From assembly GCF_900100075.1 (NCBI RefSeq), contig NZ_FNEG01000001.1:620001-684000 (forward strand): 64,000 nucleotides of DNA, in the 5' to 3' direction. This stretch comes from Chryseobacterium jejuense (lineage in GTDB: Bacteria > Bacteroidota > Bacteroidia > Flavobacteriales > Weeksellaceae). The number at the start of each line of letters is the position of its first letter. Within the stretch, counting starts at the first letter, position 1. The notes under the pieces are model-generated. The model saw only the letters and a list, made by a program, of their open reading frames with translations, searched no databases and was not told where the DNA came from. The position numbers were made by a program, and so were the translations under genes. Shown here one piece after another: positions 8,643 through 17,128 of this stretch.

Positions 8643-9662
8643 ATGGCGATACTTGTTACAGGAGGACTTGGATATATTGGTTCTCATACCGTTGTAGAAC
8701 TGCTTAATAATGGCTTTGAAGTTGTTATTGTAGACGATCTGTCCAATTCGGAGAGATTTATTTTAAATAATATTGAGGAAATTACAGGTAAGAAGCCGGT
8801 TTTTTATCCTTTTGATTTGAAGCGTAAAGAACTTCTGAATCAGGTTTTTGATGCTCATACCATTGAAGGATGTATTAATTTTGCAGCTTTTAAAGCTGTA
8901 GGAGAGAGTCAGGTAAAACCTATAGAGTATTACGAAAATAATTTATTCTCCCTTATTAATATTCTGCAGGAATTTAAAGAAAGAGAGATCTCAAACTTTA
9001 TTTTCAGCTCATCATGTACGGTATACGGACAGGCTGATGTGATGCCAATTGATGAAAATACACCATTAAAAATGCCTGAAAGCGTTTATGGTAAGACTAA
9101 GCAAATGGGAGAGGAAATCCTTATTGATTTTGCTAAGGCATACAACCGTAAAATCTCTTTGTTAAGATATTTTAACCCAATTGGAGCACATCCATCTGCA
9201 AAACTTGGAGAGCTGCCAATAGGAATCCCTAATAACCTTGTTCCCTATGTAATGCAGACTGCTGCAGGAGTTCGTGAGAAACTAAGTGTTTGGGGTGACG
9301 ATTATCCAACGGAGGATGGAACAGCTGTTCGTGATTATATCTATGTTGTAGACTTGGCTAAAGCTCATGTAGCAGCCTTGAAAAAACTCATCGAAGACCA
9401 ATCGGGTGAAGCAGTGATTGATACTTATAACTTGGGAACAGGAAGAGGATCATCCGTTTTGGAAGTGGTGAAAGCATTTGAAAAAGCTAATAATGTAGAG
9501 GTTTCTTATCAGATCTGTGATAGGAGAGAAGGTGATATTACAATTGCTTATGCAGATCCTTCCAAAGCAGAAAGAGAGCTTGGTTGGAAGTCTGGCACTT
9601 CTTTGGAAGAGGCTTTAAAGACTGTTTGGGAGTGGCAAAAATATCTGAATTCAAGAAACTAA
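8643..9662 (+). CDS. galE: UDP-glucose 4-epimerase
   Basis: GalE interconverts UDP-glucose and UDP-galactose (or the N-acetyl forms) with bound NAD+ in the cytoplasm. The N terminus carries the Rossmann motif GGLGYIGSH. The catalytic Tyr149 and Lys153 lie in SVYGKTK, and the nearby FSSSCTVYG provides the Ser. Other family signatures are ALRYFNP-like SLLRYFNPIGAHPS, GIPNNLVPYVMQTA and the VRDYIYVVDLAKAH segment. The length of 339 is exactly typical. Its place between an aminotransferase-led pair and a nucleotidyltransferase fits a role in supplying UDP-sugars for cell-surface polymers. No other galactose genes are nearby, so a catabolic Leloir role is less likely. Confidence 0.95.
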   Translation: MAILVTGGLGYIGSHTVVELLNNGFEVVIVDDLSNSERFILNNIEEITGKKPVFYPFDLKRKELLNQVFDAHTIEGCINFAAFKAVGESQVKPIEYYENNLFSLINILQEFKEREISNFIFSSSCTVYGQADVMPIDENTPLKMPESVYGKTKQMGEEILIDFAKAYNRKISLLRYFNPIGAHPSAKLGELPIGIPNNLVPYVMQTAAGVREKLSVWGDDYPTEDGTAVRDYIYVVDLAKAHVAALKKLIEDQSGEAVIDTYNLGTGRGSSVLEVVKAFEKANNVEVSYQICDRREGDITIAYADPSKAERELGWKSGTSLEEALKTVWEWQKYLNSRN

Positions 9663-9680
9663 ACTTATAAATTCAATCAT

Positions 9681-10445
9681 ATGGCTTGGAATCCTGTAGT
9701 ATACGATCAATTTAAAGAAGAGCGTTCAGCACCTTTTTTTGATTTGTTAAAGCTAGTAGAATCAAGAACGGGAATATCCGTTATAGATTTGGGATGTGGA
9801 ACCGGAGAGCTTACCTCAAAACTTTTAGATTATTTGGAAGATTCGAAGGTTTTAGGGATAGATTCTTCTGAAGAAATGCTAGAGAAAGCAGCTCAGTTTG
9901 AAACAAGCAGATTGACTTTTGAAAAAAGAAGCATTGAGGAACAGCTTCATTTAGGAGATACTTATGATTTGATTATTTCCAATGCTGCGATTCAATGGTG
10001 CAGTCACCATAAAGAGCTTTTCCCAAGAATTATAAGTAAAATTAAGGAAGGCGGACAATTAGCAGTGCAGATTCCATCTAATCACGAATATGTGGTTCAT
10101 CAGCTCCTCAGAAAAGTTGCGGGTACAGAACCTTATAAAAGTGCTTATAATGGATGGGAAAGAGAGTATACAGTTTTAGCAATTGAAGACTACACTCAGA
10201 TATTATTTGAGAATAAAGGGAAAGAAATTACAGTATTTGAGAAAGTATTTCCGCATGTTCTTGAAGATGCAGAAGCTGTCTTTACTTGGGCTTCCGGAAC
10301 AGCGATGCTTCCTTATATAGAAAAGCTTCCTGATGAAATGAAAGAAGAATTTAAAAACAATTATAAACAACAATTACAAAACATCTTCCCTGAATCACCA
10401 GTATTTTATCCGTTTAAAAGAACCTTTATTTCAGCGAAGTTTTAA
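9681..10445 (+). CDS. SAM-dependent methyltransferase, trans-aconitate 2-methyltransferase-like
   Basis: The 254-residue cytoplasmic protein opens with MAWNPVVYDQF followed by KEERSAPFFDLL, and contains the SAM-binding motif VIDLGCGTGELTSKL (about residues 33-48), the acidic loop GIDSSEEML and the post-motif NAAIQWCSHH. This layout closely resembles E. coli Tam, which methylates trans-aconitate to relieve inhibition of aconitase. It lies 18 bases after galE and 13 before the TagD-like gene. Given that context, an unrelated small-molecule target is possible, so no gene symbol is given. Domain assignment is firm; substrate is inferred from overall resemblance. Confidence 0.85.
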   Translation: MAWNPVVYDQFKEERSAPFFDLLKLVESRTGISVIDLGCGTGELTSKLLDYLEDSKVLGIDSSEEMLEKAAQFETSRLTFEKRSIEEQLHLGDTYDLIISNAAIQWCSHHKELFPRIISKIKEGGQLAVQIPSNHEYVVHQLLRKVAGTEPYKSAYNGWEREYTVLAIEDYTQILFENKGKEITVFEKVFPHVLEDAEAVFTWASGTAMLPYIEKLPDEMKEEFKNNYKQQLQNIFPESPVFYPFKRTFISAKF

Positions 10446-10458
10446 TTTTAACATTAAT

Positions 10459-10911
10459 ATGAAGACACAAAGAATAGGTATTACATTTTCCTCGTTTGAT
10501 TTATTACATGCAGGACATATCAAAATGCTTGAAGAAGCAAAAACAGTGTGTGATTATCTGATTGTAGGGTTACAGATTGACCCATCCCACGATCGTCCAA
10601 ATAAAAACAAACCGAGCCAGACGATTGTTGAACGTTATATTCAGTTAAAAGCAGTGAATGCTGTGGATGAAATTGTACCTTACTACACAGAAGAAGATTT
10701 GTTGGATATCTTAAAATCTTTTGTAATTGATATAAGAATCATTGGTGATGATTATATAGACAGAGATTTTACTGGTAAGCAATACTGTGAGGAAAAAGGG
10801 ATTGAGATCTTTTACAACAAAAGAGACCACAGATTTTCCACGAGCGACTTAAGAAAAAGAATCTACGAAGCTGAAAAAGAAAAAGAGAGCAGAGTAGAGT
10901 CTGTAAAATAA
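10459..10911 (+). CDS. Cytidylyltransferase-like nucleotidyltransferase (TagD/glycerol-3-phosphate cytidylyltransferase type)
   Basis: The 150-residue protein has the HxGH nucleotide-binding motif as LLHAGH (about residues 16-21) and the second signature FSTSDLRKRI (about residues 127-136), which corresponds to RTxGISTT in TagD. Enzymes of this fold join CTP or ATP to a phosphorylated alcohol or sugar. The absence of an additional kinase or membrane domain and the short length point to a CDP-alcohol or CDP-polyol activating enzyme. Being last in the DegT-galE cluster, it suggests that the cluster makes an activated building block for a surface polymer. The gene ends at a strong terminator shared with the convergent TonB receptor gene. 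Confidence 0.85.
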   Translation: MKTQRIGITFSSFDLLHAGHIKMLEEAKTVCDYLIVGLQIDPSHDRPNKNKPSQTIVERYIQLKAVNAVDEIVPYYTEEDLLDILKSFVIDIRIIGDDYIDRDFTGKQYCEEKGIEIFYNKRDHRFSTSDLRKRIYEAEKEKESRVESVK

Positions 10912-10915
10912 AAAC

Positions 10916-10949
10916 AAAAAACCCGAAATTTAAATTTCGGGTTTTTTTT
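10916..10949. terminator. Bidirectional terminator, nucleotidyltransferase / TonB receptor
   Basis: The 20-base perfect palindrome CCCGAAATTTAAATTTCGGG (10922-10941) is flanked by an A run on the left and eight T on the right, so it can end transcription from both sides. Confidence 0.92.
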
Positions 10950-10955
10950 ATTGTA

Positions 10956-13562
10956 TTACATTGGGCCTTGTTGGTCGTCACCAGTTGCATTAGAATTAAT
11001 ATCCTTTTTCCTTTTAGGCTGTTCTATTTTTTCACCCTGTTTGAATCTGTAAGTTAAAGAGAGAGAAAACTGTCTCGGCTGCCATTGCATAAAGCTGCTG
11101 CGGGTATAATCGCTGGTGTAATTAAACACTTCCATACCTCTTGTATTAAAGATATCCTGAATGTTGAATGTAATAGTTCCATCTCCTTTCCAAATGGTTT
11201 TGGATGCTCCGAAGTTTACAGCATACATATCTTTTCTATCCTGGTTTTCTGTTTTCTGTCCACCTCTATAGAAACCTTGTAACTGTACACTTAACGTTTT
11301 ATCCAATCTGAATGTAGTATTAAGACGTAATCGGGTAGAGAAACCACTTCCTGTAAAGTTTAATGTTCTTATCTGTTTCAATCCATCTTTATCTATTGTA
11401 GCATAAGACGTGATTCCTGTTGTTTTGTATCTGAAGATATCCGCACTACCCATAATTTTGAACCATGCAAAAGGATCATAGGTGAAATTTAAGTCCAAAC
11501 CAATACGATCGTCATTGCCCAGGTTTTCCGGTTTAGTGTAGAAGATAGTCTTTCTTTCATCCGGTCTGTAGACTAGCATTTTTGTGTCCTCTGTGGCGTG
11601 TCTGTAATAGAAGGTAGGATTCAGGGTAAACTTTTTCTTTGTAAGGTTATAACCTACTTCATAAGAATCTACATACGATGGATTTAAATCAATATTTCCC
11701 TCGAAAATATTCTGGTTATTGGTGTAACTCGAGAAAGGAACCATAAAGAATGATCTTGGTCTGTCTATTCGTCGGGAATAATTAACTAAGATCTGATTAT
11801 TCTTAGCGATGTCATAACTTAAGAATATACTTGGGAATAAGTTATTGTAATTTTTAGGTTTATCCAATGGAGCTTTCGTAGGGTTCTGGCTGATATAATT
11901 GATCTTAACATTGGAAATTTCATCTCTTAATCCTACCTGATAACCAAAGTTTCCAATCTTACTTCTAAACTGTAAATAGAAGGCATTGAACATTTCCCTG
12001 TAGTCTGTATTGTTATTGTAATCTGCAATCAGTGGATTGTTTGATGTGGTGCTTACAAAATTATTATACGTATTGTTATTAATATCCAATCTGTAACCGG
12101 CTTCAAACTTAGAGTTTTCGCCTATCGGTAATTCATAATCTGCTTTTCCTATTATGGTTTTGCTTACAGAATGTCTTCTGGTAATATCCTGTACAGAAAG
12201 AACCTGGTCTACACTTTCCTGAATGTCTGCATTATTATTACTTCTGTTTCTCTGTAAACTTAATGATACAGATAAGTTTTGACCTTTATCGTCAAACTTA
12301 TGGTCCAACCCTAAATCTCCCTGAAAAGCAAGGTTATTAAAGATACTTTTAGAATCTCTCAAAGTGTAAGGATTCATAAGTTTCCATGGATCTGAGGTAT
12401 CTTTTGTGTATTTGTAAAAAGAGTCGTAGGTATTTACCAGATCATTTCCGTCACCCTCAAAAGTCCTTACTAATCCTGTTAGATTAATAGAGGTTTTTTC
12501 AGAAATATCATATACAAAACCGGCACTAGCATTATAGTTTTTATTATAAGTGTTGCTGGTAGAGTTTTGAAGCTGATGAACGGGAACAGTAGGGATTTTA
12601 TCTATTTCTGCCTGGGTAGTGGGAATAGGGTCTACCTTCGGGAATTTAATATTATGATAGGTGGTTTCAGTATTACTTTTAGTTTTATTTTCCGTATAGC
12701 CACCGCCACCATTTACAAACCAGGTCCAGTTGTTTTTTCTCCAGCTTAAATTGGCATTAAGGGATGTTCTTGGGAAATATCCAAGACTTCCAACCACACT
12801 CCCATTAAATCCTACTTTTTTGCTCTTTTTAAGAATAATATTTAAAATACCGGAAGTACCACTTGCTTCAAACTTTGAAGAAGGGTTGGTAATAACTTCA
12901 ATTCTCTCGATTTGATCAGCTGGAATACTCTGTAAAGCGTTTGCTCCATCATCAATACCCAATAGGGAAGAAGGCTTACCGTTGATTAGGAATTTTACGT
13001 TAGAACTTCCTCTCATAGAAACCGTTCCATCCGTATCTACAGTAACTGATGGCACATTGGTTAAAACATCCTGCAGACTTCCTCCTTTGCTCACGATATC
13101 CTGAGATGGATCATATGTTTTTTTATCCAGTTCAACTTTATAAGGCTTGGCCGCGGAAGCAGTAATAACAACACCCTGAAGCTCTTGTGTTTTTCCGTCT
13201 AATGTGGTATTGGCTTCAGCTTCAATAGATAGTGCTCCGATATTTCCGGTTCCGGATATATTTTTATTAATGATGCTTTTTTTGTAATCAATAGCTTCTA
13301 CGGCAATGTCATAACTTCCGGGAGTAAGCTGTAGCTTATATTGTCCTTTTTCATCCGTCAATACAGCATCACTTAATGATTTGTTGGCCTTGTTGCTAAA
13401 GGTTACAGAGGCGTAAGGTACCGGCTGGTTTTTTTTATTGACAATGGTTCCTGAAACGTCAGCCTTCTCTTGGGCAAAAGCCATAGCAGCTGCCGAGAGT
13501 ACTAAAGTAAGTCCTAGTGTTTTTCTGGTGAAAATATTGACAATTTCTGTCTTATTCTTCAT
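10956..13562 (-). CDS. TonB-dependent receptor, OMP_b-brl_3 type outer-membrane beta-barrel protein
   Basis: The 868-residue precursor has a signal sequence (hydrophobic about residues 14-30, ending AMAFAQ), a carboxypeptidase-regulatory-like beta-sandwich (about 35-115), a TonB plug domain (SKGGSLQDVLTNVPSVTVD then GTVSMRGSSNVKFLINGKPSS, about 155-245) and a long C-terminal beta-barrel of alternating aromatic and polar strands ending SLSLTYRFKQGEKIEQ. These proteins import large or scarce ligands across the outer membrane using TonB energy. No SusD partner or metal-uptake gene is adjacent, so the ligand is unknown. The last about 25 residues are charged and probably periplasmic. A 17-base inverted repeat sits just upstream of its start. 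It is monocistronic between two strong signals. Confidence 0.92.
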   Translation of the reverse strand: MKNKTEIVNIFTRKTLGLTLVLSAAAMAFAQEKADVSGTIVNKKNQPVPYASVTFSNKANKSLSDAVLTDEKGQYKLQLTPGSYDIAVEAIDYKKSIINKNISGTGNIGALSIEAEANTTLDGKTQELQGVVITASAAKPYKVELDKKTYDPSQDIVSKGGSLQDVLTNVPSVTVDTDGTVSMRGSSNVKFLINGKPSSLLGIDDGANALQSIPADQIERIEVITNPSSKFEASGTSGILNIILKKSKKVGFNGSVVGSLGYFPRTSLNANLSWRKNNWTWFVNGGGGYTENKTKSNTETTYHNIKFPKVDPIPTTQAEIDKIPTVPVHQLQNSTSNTYNKNYNASAGFVYDISEKTSINLTGLVRTFEGDGNDLVNTYDSFYKYTKDTSDPWKLMNPYTLRDSKSIFNNLAFQGDLGLDHKFDDKGQNLSVSLSLQRNRSNNNADIQESVDQVLSVQDITRRHSVSKTIIGKADYELPIGENSKFEAGYRLDINNNTYNNFVSTTSNNPLIADYNNNTDYREMFNAFYLQFRSKIGNFGYQVGLRDEISNVKINYISQNPTKAPLDKPKNYNNLFPSIFLSYDIAKNNQILVNYSRRIDRPRSFFMVPFSSYTNNQNIFEGNIDLNPSYVDSYEVGYNLTKKKFTLNPTFYYRHATEDTKMLVYRPDERKTIFYTKPENLGNDDRIGLDLNFTYDPFAWFKIMGSADIFRYKTTGITSYATIDKDGLKQIRTLNFTGSGFSTRLRLNTTFRLDKTLSVQLQGFYRGGQKTENQDRKDMYAVNFGASKTIWKGDGTITFNIQDIFNTRGMEVFNYTSDYTRSSFMQWQPRQFSLSLTYRFKQGEKIEQPKRKKDINSNATGDDQQGPM

Positions 13563-13601
13563 AGGTTATTTTTTTGTATAAAATCGTGAAAGGATAACCC
13601 T

Positions 13602-13644
13602 TAACGTGTTAAAAATTAGTATCTATTTAATTTTTAACATGTTA
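13602..13644. promoter_or_regulatory. Inverted repeat upstream of the TonB receptor gene
   Basis: TAACGTGTTAAAAATTA and TAATTTTTAACATGTTA form 17-base arms with one mismatch (a G:U pair in RNA) around a 9-base loop, 40 bases before the start codon. It could be an operator or an mRNA 5' hairpin; there is no terminator-like T run. Confidence 0.45.
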
Positions 13645-13693
13645 TGATTTATTTATTGTTTTTTAATCTATAAAATAGTGGTGTCTGCTAAGC

Positions 13694-14719
13694 TTACTTT
13701 ATATTTTTTGAATTAAGCCAGTCCTGATAAGCTTTTGCATTTACAGCATGCTCTTCCGCACTTGCCGTAAACTTATGATATCCAAATCTTGCCGGATCTG
13801 CACACATAAATATATAATTGTTGCTTTCAGCATTTAAAACAGCATCTACTGAGTTTTTATCCACTACGCAAATGGGTCCTGGAGGAATTCCTGCATTAGC
13901 ATAGGTATTGTAAGGAGATGGTGTAGATAAATGCTTATATAAAACTCTTTTAATTGATTCTTTAAAGTTTGTCTGTTTATTAATCGCATAGATTACAGTA
14001 GGATCAGACTGAAGTTTCATTCCTTTTCTGTAACGGTTTAAATATAAACCGGCAATGGTTTTCATTTCATCCTTCTTTCCTCCCGACTCTTTATATACAA
14101 TAGACGCAAGAGCATAAATCTGTTCTCTTGAAAGCCCAGATTGCTGTTCTTTATTTTTTCTTTCACTAGTCCAGAACTCATTGTACTGATCTTCAAATTT
14201 TGCAAAAAATTCTCTTGGGCTTACCGTCCAGAAAAAATTATAAGTATCAATGAAGAAATATTTTTTTAGATCTTCAATGTCTTTATATCCTTTTTCTTGT
14301 GCTACTATATCCAGATCATTCACAAAATGAAGAGAATCCAATTCCGTTTTTTTGGTAACCTTTCCAATCATCTGGTACATATCCCCAAAATCTCCGATTC
14401 TGAATGAATTGGCTGTCTGATTACCAGCTTTAATCATATTAACAAGGTCTGTATTTCCTTTCCCGCTTTGAATATGATAACGTCCTGCTTTGAAATTAGC
14501 AATCAGGCCCTTGTCTTTAGCCACCACTTCAAAAGATTCACGGTCTTTGATATATGGAGCAATAGAATCCATGATCTGATTAAAGTTTGCCTTATGAGGG
14601 ATCAAAACATAACCGTCCTTTTCTACATTGTTTCCGAAATACTTATTATAAAATCTCAATCCAAAAAATCCTGCTACTACAAAAACAAGCAGAATGATAA
14701 TGAGAATAGCTTTTTTCAT
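13694..14719 (-). CDS. mltG: Endolytic transglycosylase MltG
   Basis: MltG (YceG) cleaves nascent peptidoglycan strands at the inner membrane and is thought to set glycan chain length. The 341-residue protein has one N-terminal membrane helix (AILIIILLVFVVAGFFGLRFY), a LysM-like or alpha/beta region, and the YceG catalytic domain. The catalytic Glu lies in ASIVYKESGG, followed by KTIAGLYLNRYRKGMKLQSDPTVIYAI. Downstream are further family signatures (SPYNTYANAGIPPGPI, FMCADPARFGYHKF). The start ATG at 14719 lies 30 bases after the dapF stop, so the two form an operon that joins precursor synthesis (diaminopimelate) with glycan-strand processing. Assignment is firm. Confidence 0.95.
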   Translation of the reverse strand: MKKAILIIILLVFVVAGFFGLRFYNKYFGNNVEKDGYVLIPHKANFNQIMDSIAPYIKDRESFEVVAKDKGLIANFKAGRYHIQSGKGNTDLVNMIKAGNQTANSFRIGDFGDMYQMIGKVTKKTELDSLHFVNDLDIVAQEKGYKDIEDLKKYFFIDTYNFFWTVSPREFFAKFEDQYNEFWTSERKNKEQQSGLSREQIYALASIVYKESGGKKDEMKTIAGLYLNRYRKGMKLQSDPTVIYAINKQTNFKESIKRVLYKHLSTPSPYNTYANAGIPPGPICVVDKNSVDAVLNAESNNYIFMCADPARFGYHKFTASAEEHAVNAKAYQDWLNSKNIK

Positions 14720-14749
14720 TCTTATATTATTGATTAAAAGTTTTTGATT

Positions 14750-15517
14750 TTAAAGAATATCTACTTTACCTTTAAAAACTTGCTTTGCAGGACCTTCCAG
14801 CCAGATGTTGCAGAAAGAATCACCACTTTTTTCAGCATATACTTTAAGATTTCCACCTAAAGTTTTAACTTTTACGGAAGTTAGATTGTCTTTTTGTAGA
14901 AAAGTTAAAGCAGAAGCTGTAACTCCTGTTCCACAGCTGTAAGTTTCATCCTCAACGCCTCGTTCATAGGTTCTTACAAATATCTCATTGTCTGAAATTT
15001 TTTCTACAAAGTTGACATTAATCCCTTTTTCTTTATAATTTTCTGAATTTCTGATGCCGTGTCCTTGGGTATAAACGTCATAATCTGCAATATTTTCTAC
15101 ATATTTTACGTAATGAGGAGAACCGGTATTTAGAACAGCGTCATTTCCATCATATGAAACGGTGTCTACATCAATCATTTTTAGTTTAATGATCCCGTTG
15201 TGAATTTCTGCTTCGTGCTCACCATCTATGGCAATAAACTTACACTTATCTTCAAAAACGTCAAGGAAAAAAGCAAAAGCTACAAGACATCTTCCGCCAT
15301 TTCCACACATTGTACTTTCTCCGCCATCAGAATTATAGTATACCATTTTAAAATCATAATCAGGATCGTTTTCCAGTAGGATAAGCCCATCGGCACCTAT
15401 TCCGAAACGTCTGTCACATAGTTTTTCAATGATGTTTTTGTCTTTAGGAAACTGAAGGTCACGGTTATCTACCATTACAAAATCATTTCCCGTTCCCTGA
15501 TATTTATAAAATTCCAT
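14750..15517 (-). CDS. dapF: Diaminopimelate epimerase
   Basis: DapF converts LL- to meso-diaminopimelate, the last step before lysine and the cross-linking residue of peptidoglycan. Both catalytic cysteines are visible in their motifs: MCGNGGRC near residue 72 and SCGTGVTASA near residue 205. The N terminus MEFYKYQGTGNDFVMVDNR is the family signature. At 255 residues it is slightly shorter than the approximately 274 of E. coli, which is common in Bacteroidota. The enzyme is cytoplasmic and cofactor-free. It is first gene of a dapF-mltG pair; the upstream region ends at the terminator of the pnuC/lipoprotein unit. Confidence 0.95.
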   Translation of the reverse strand: MEFYKYQGTGNDFVMVDNRDLQFPKDKNIIEKLCDRRFGIGADGLILLENDPDYDFKMVYYNSDGGESTMCGNGGRCLVAFAFFLDVFEDKCKFIAIDGEHEAEIHNGIIKLKMIDVDTVSYDGNDAVLNTGSPHYVKYVENIADYDVYTQGHGIRNSENYKEKGINVNFVEKISDNEIFVRTYERGVEDETYSCGTGVTASALTFLQKDNLTSVKVKTLGGNLKVYAEKSGDSFCNIWLEGPAKQVFKGKVDIL

Positions 15518-15564
15518 ATTGTTTTTTGTCTAAATAAAGAAACAAAATTAATATATTAAAACGA

Positions 15565-15592
15565 AAAACGAACAGTGTTAACTGTTCGTTTT
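15565..15592 (-). terminator. Terminator of the pnuC-lipoprotein unit
   Basis: Perfect 12-base arms (AAAACGAACAGT and ACTGTTCGTTTT) enclose GTTA. On the minus strand the stem is followed by a T-rich stretch. It lies between the lipoprotein stop and the dapF start. Confidence 0.8.
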
Positions 15593-15621
15593 CTTATTTA
15601 TAATCGTTATTTATAATTGTT

Positions 15622-16287
15622 TTATCTAAAGCCACCACTGCTCTGTTGTCTCACTGAACCTGAGCTTGAATTGGAGCTAGAACCTGAGCTTTGGCTGCTG
15701 CTTGAGCCACTTCTGAATCCACCATTTGATGATGATTCCACTCTTCCAGTGTTACTGTTTCCTGAACTTCTGAAACCACCAGAGCTTGTTCCTCTGTTTT
15801 CAAAGGTGCTGTTCTGATTTCTGAACCCGCCACTGCTTTGATTATTCTGATTTCCTTGATTGTTCTGATAACCGTTGTTAGAGTTTCTGAACCCACCATT
15901 GCTGGTATTGTTTGAATTTCTGTTACTATTGTTATTGTATCTTCCGTTATTATATGAATCACCATTATTACGGAAGCCATTACTTGGTCTCTGCGAAGTA
16001 ACTGTAGTTTTTCTTTCTACATATACTTTTCTTCTTGAATTATTATAAGTGTCATAATAGTAAGGAATACCATTATCATAGTAATAATTAACGTTGTTTC
16101 TATAATAATAGCCATCATTACCATAATATCCGCCACTACCATAATATCCGGAAGGGGCATAGTAATAACCATTGTTATAATATGGATCACCATAACCATT
16201 GCTGCCATAACCATCTGTGTAGGCAAGACAGGATGTTAAAGTGCTTATAGCAAAGATACTAACTGCTATTTTAAATAAATTTTTCAT
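15622..16287 (-). CDS. Low-complexity lipoprotein with GGFR repeats
   Basis: The 221-residue product starts with a lipoprotein signal (MKNLFKIAVSIFAISTLTSC; lipobox LTSC, Cys20). The mature protein falls into two low-complexity zones. The first (about 22-95) is rich in Tyr, Gly and Asn (YYNNGYYYAPSGYYG). The second (about 105-221) is rich in Asn, Ser and Gln and contains six spaced NGFR/GGFR tetrapeptides, the last being the exact C terminus. The repeats are too irregular to be a simple DNA microsatellite but would be prone to slippage. The protein should sit on the outer membrane or in the periplasm. It is four bases downstream of pnuC and probably co-transcribed. Function unknown; an adhesive or aggregation-prone surface role is speculation. 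Confidence 0.8.
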   Translation of the reverse strand: MKNLFKIAVSIFAISTLTSCLAYTDGYGSNGYGDPYYNNGYYYAPSGYYGSGGYYGNDGYYYRNNVNYYYDNGIPYYYDTYNNSRRKVYVERKTTVTSQRPSNGFRNNGDSYNNGRYNNNSNRNSNNTSNGGFRNSNNGYQNNQGNQNNQSSGGFRNQNSTFENRGTSSGGFRSSGNSNTGRVESSSNGGFRSGSSSSQSSGSSSNSSSGSVRQQSSGGFR

Positions 16288-16291
16288 AACT

Positions 16292-16963
16292 TTATTGTAC
16301 TTTTTTTTCTTTAAAACTTTTTTTCCAACTAAGGTATCCTAAGATAGCCATTATAGTAAATACCAAATATTGAACCGAAGTGATACCAAGACCCTTAAAA
16401 ATCATCATAGGCATGCAAATAAAATCTCCGATGATCCAGAAAATCCAATTCTCAATACGCTGTTTAGCCATAAACCACATTCCTACTAAAAATATTGAAG
16501 TGGTGAAAACATCCATCCAATTCGCCCAATCTAAATGATATAATCCAAGGTTGGTTCCCTCCATTGAAAAATGATTATCAATATAAGGTTTATAATAATA
16601 AATAAGAGTAACCAGTCCCAGACTCAGAATAAAAAGAATGATGGCGTAATTCCATTCCTTTTTCGTAGCCCACGTAACATCTACGTGTATATGATCTTCC
16701 GAGTTTTTAGCCCACAAAATCCAACCATAGACACTCATTACCGTATAGTATACATTAATCAGGCAGTCTCCCAGCAATCCGAAGTTGAAAAGAATATATA
16801 CGTAGATCAGGGTTGAAATAATGCCGGTAGGGTACACCCATATATTTTTCTTAATGGAAAAATATACGCTCAAAGTTCCGAAAATGGCACCAGATGCTTC
16901 CAGCATAATCTGTAAAGAATCGTAGCTTTCATAAGGCTTTACAAAAAGATCATATAAATTCAT
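16292..16963 (-). CDS. pnuC: Nicotinamide riboside transporter PnuC
   Basis: PnuC imports nicotinamide riboside by facilitated diffusion for NAD synthesis. The 223-residue protein has seven or eight hydrophobic segments and the family features VYPTGIISTLIYVYILFNFGLLGDCLINVYY and WILWAKN, with NWIFWIIGDFICMPMMIFKGL near the C terminus. The first in-frame codon upstream (16981) is TTG; the ATG at 16963 (MNLYDLFVKPYESYD) is the better start. In some bacteria PnuC homologues carry thiamine or riboflavin precursors and are led by riboswitches. I see no TPP or other riboswitch in the upstream 150 bases, which favours a nicotinamide-riboside role without proving it. Confidence 0.9.
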   Translation of the reverse strand: MNLYDLFVKPYESYDSLQIMLEASGAIFGTLSVYFSIKKNIWVYPTGIISTLIYVYILFNFGLLGDCLINVYYTVMSVYGWILWAKNSEDHIHVDVTWATKKEWNYAIILFILSLGLVTLIYYYKPYIDNHFSMEGTNLGLYHLDWANWMDVFTTSIFLVGMWFMAKQRIENWIFWIIGDFICMPMMIFKGLGITSVQYLVFTIMAILGYLSWKKSFKEKKVQ

Positions 16964-17128
16964 GCGATCAAAAATAAGCAAAAATATGGACTTTTTAAAA
17001 TGAATTAAATAATGTGTTGTTCAGGTTTTTAAATACTTTAATGTAAAATAAATGATGAAAGTTTACCGATAAACGTGGGAGTTCCTAAATTTTTTATATT
17101 TTCGTAAATCCTTAATAAATAAAAAAAC

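Noticed and set aside
15651..16226. Additional ORFs in other frames of the low-complexity lipoprotein gene
   Set aside because: They are by-products of the repetitive composition (Met/Ile- or Glu/Leu-rich) and have no start context or similarity.
16964..17128. Riboswitch (TPP or similar) upstream of pnuC
   Set aside because: No conserved TPP, NAD or other riboswitch core was seen in the AT-rich 165 bases.
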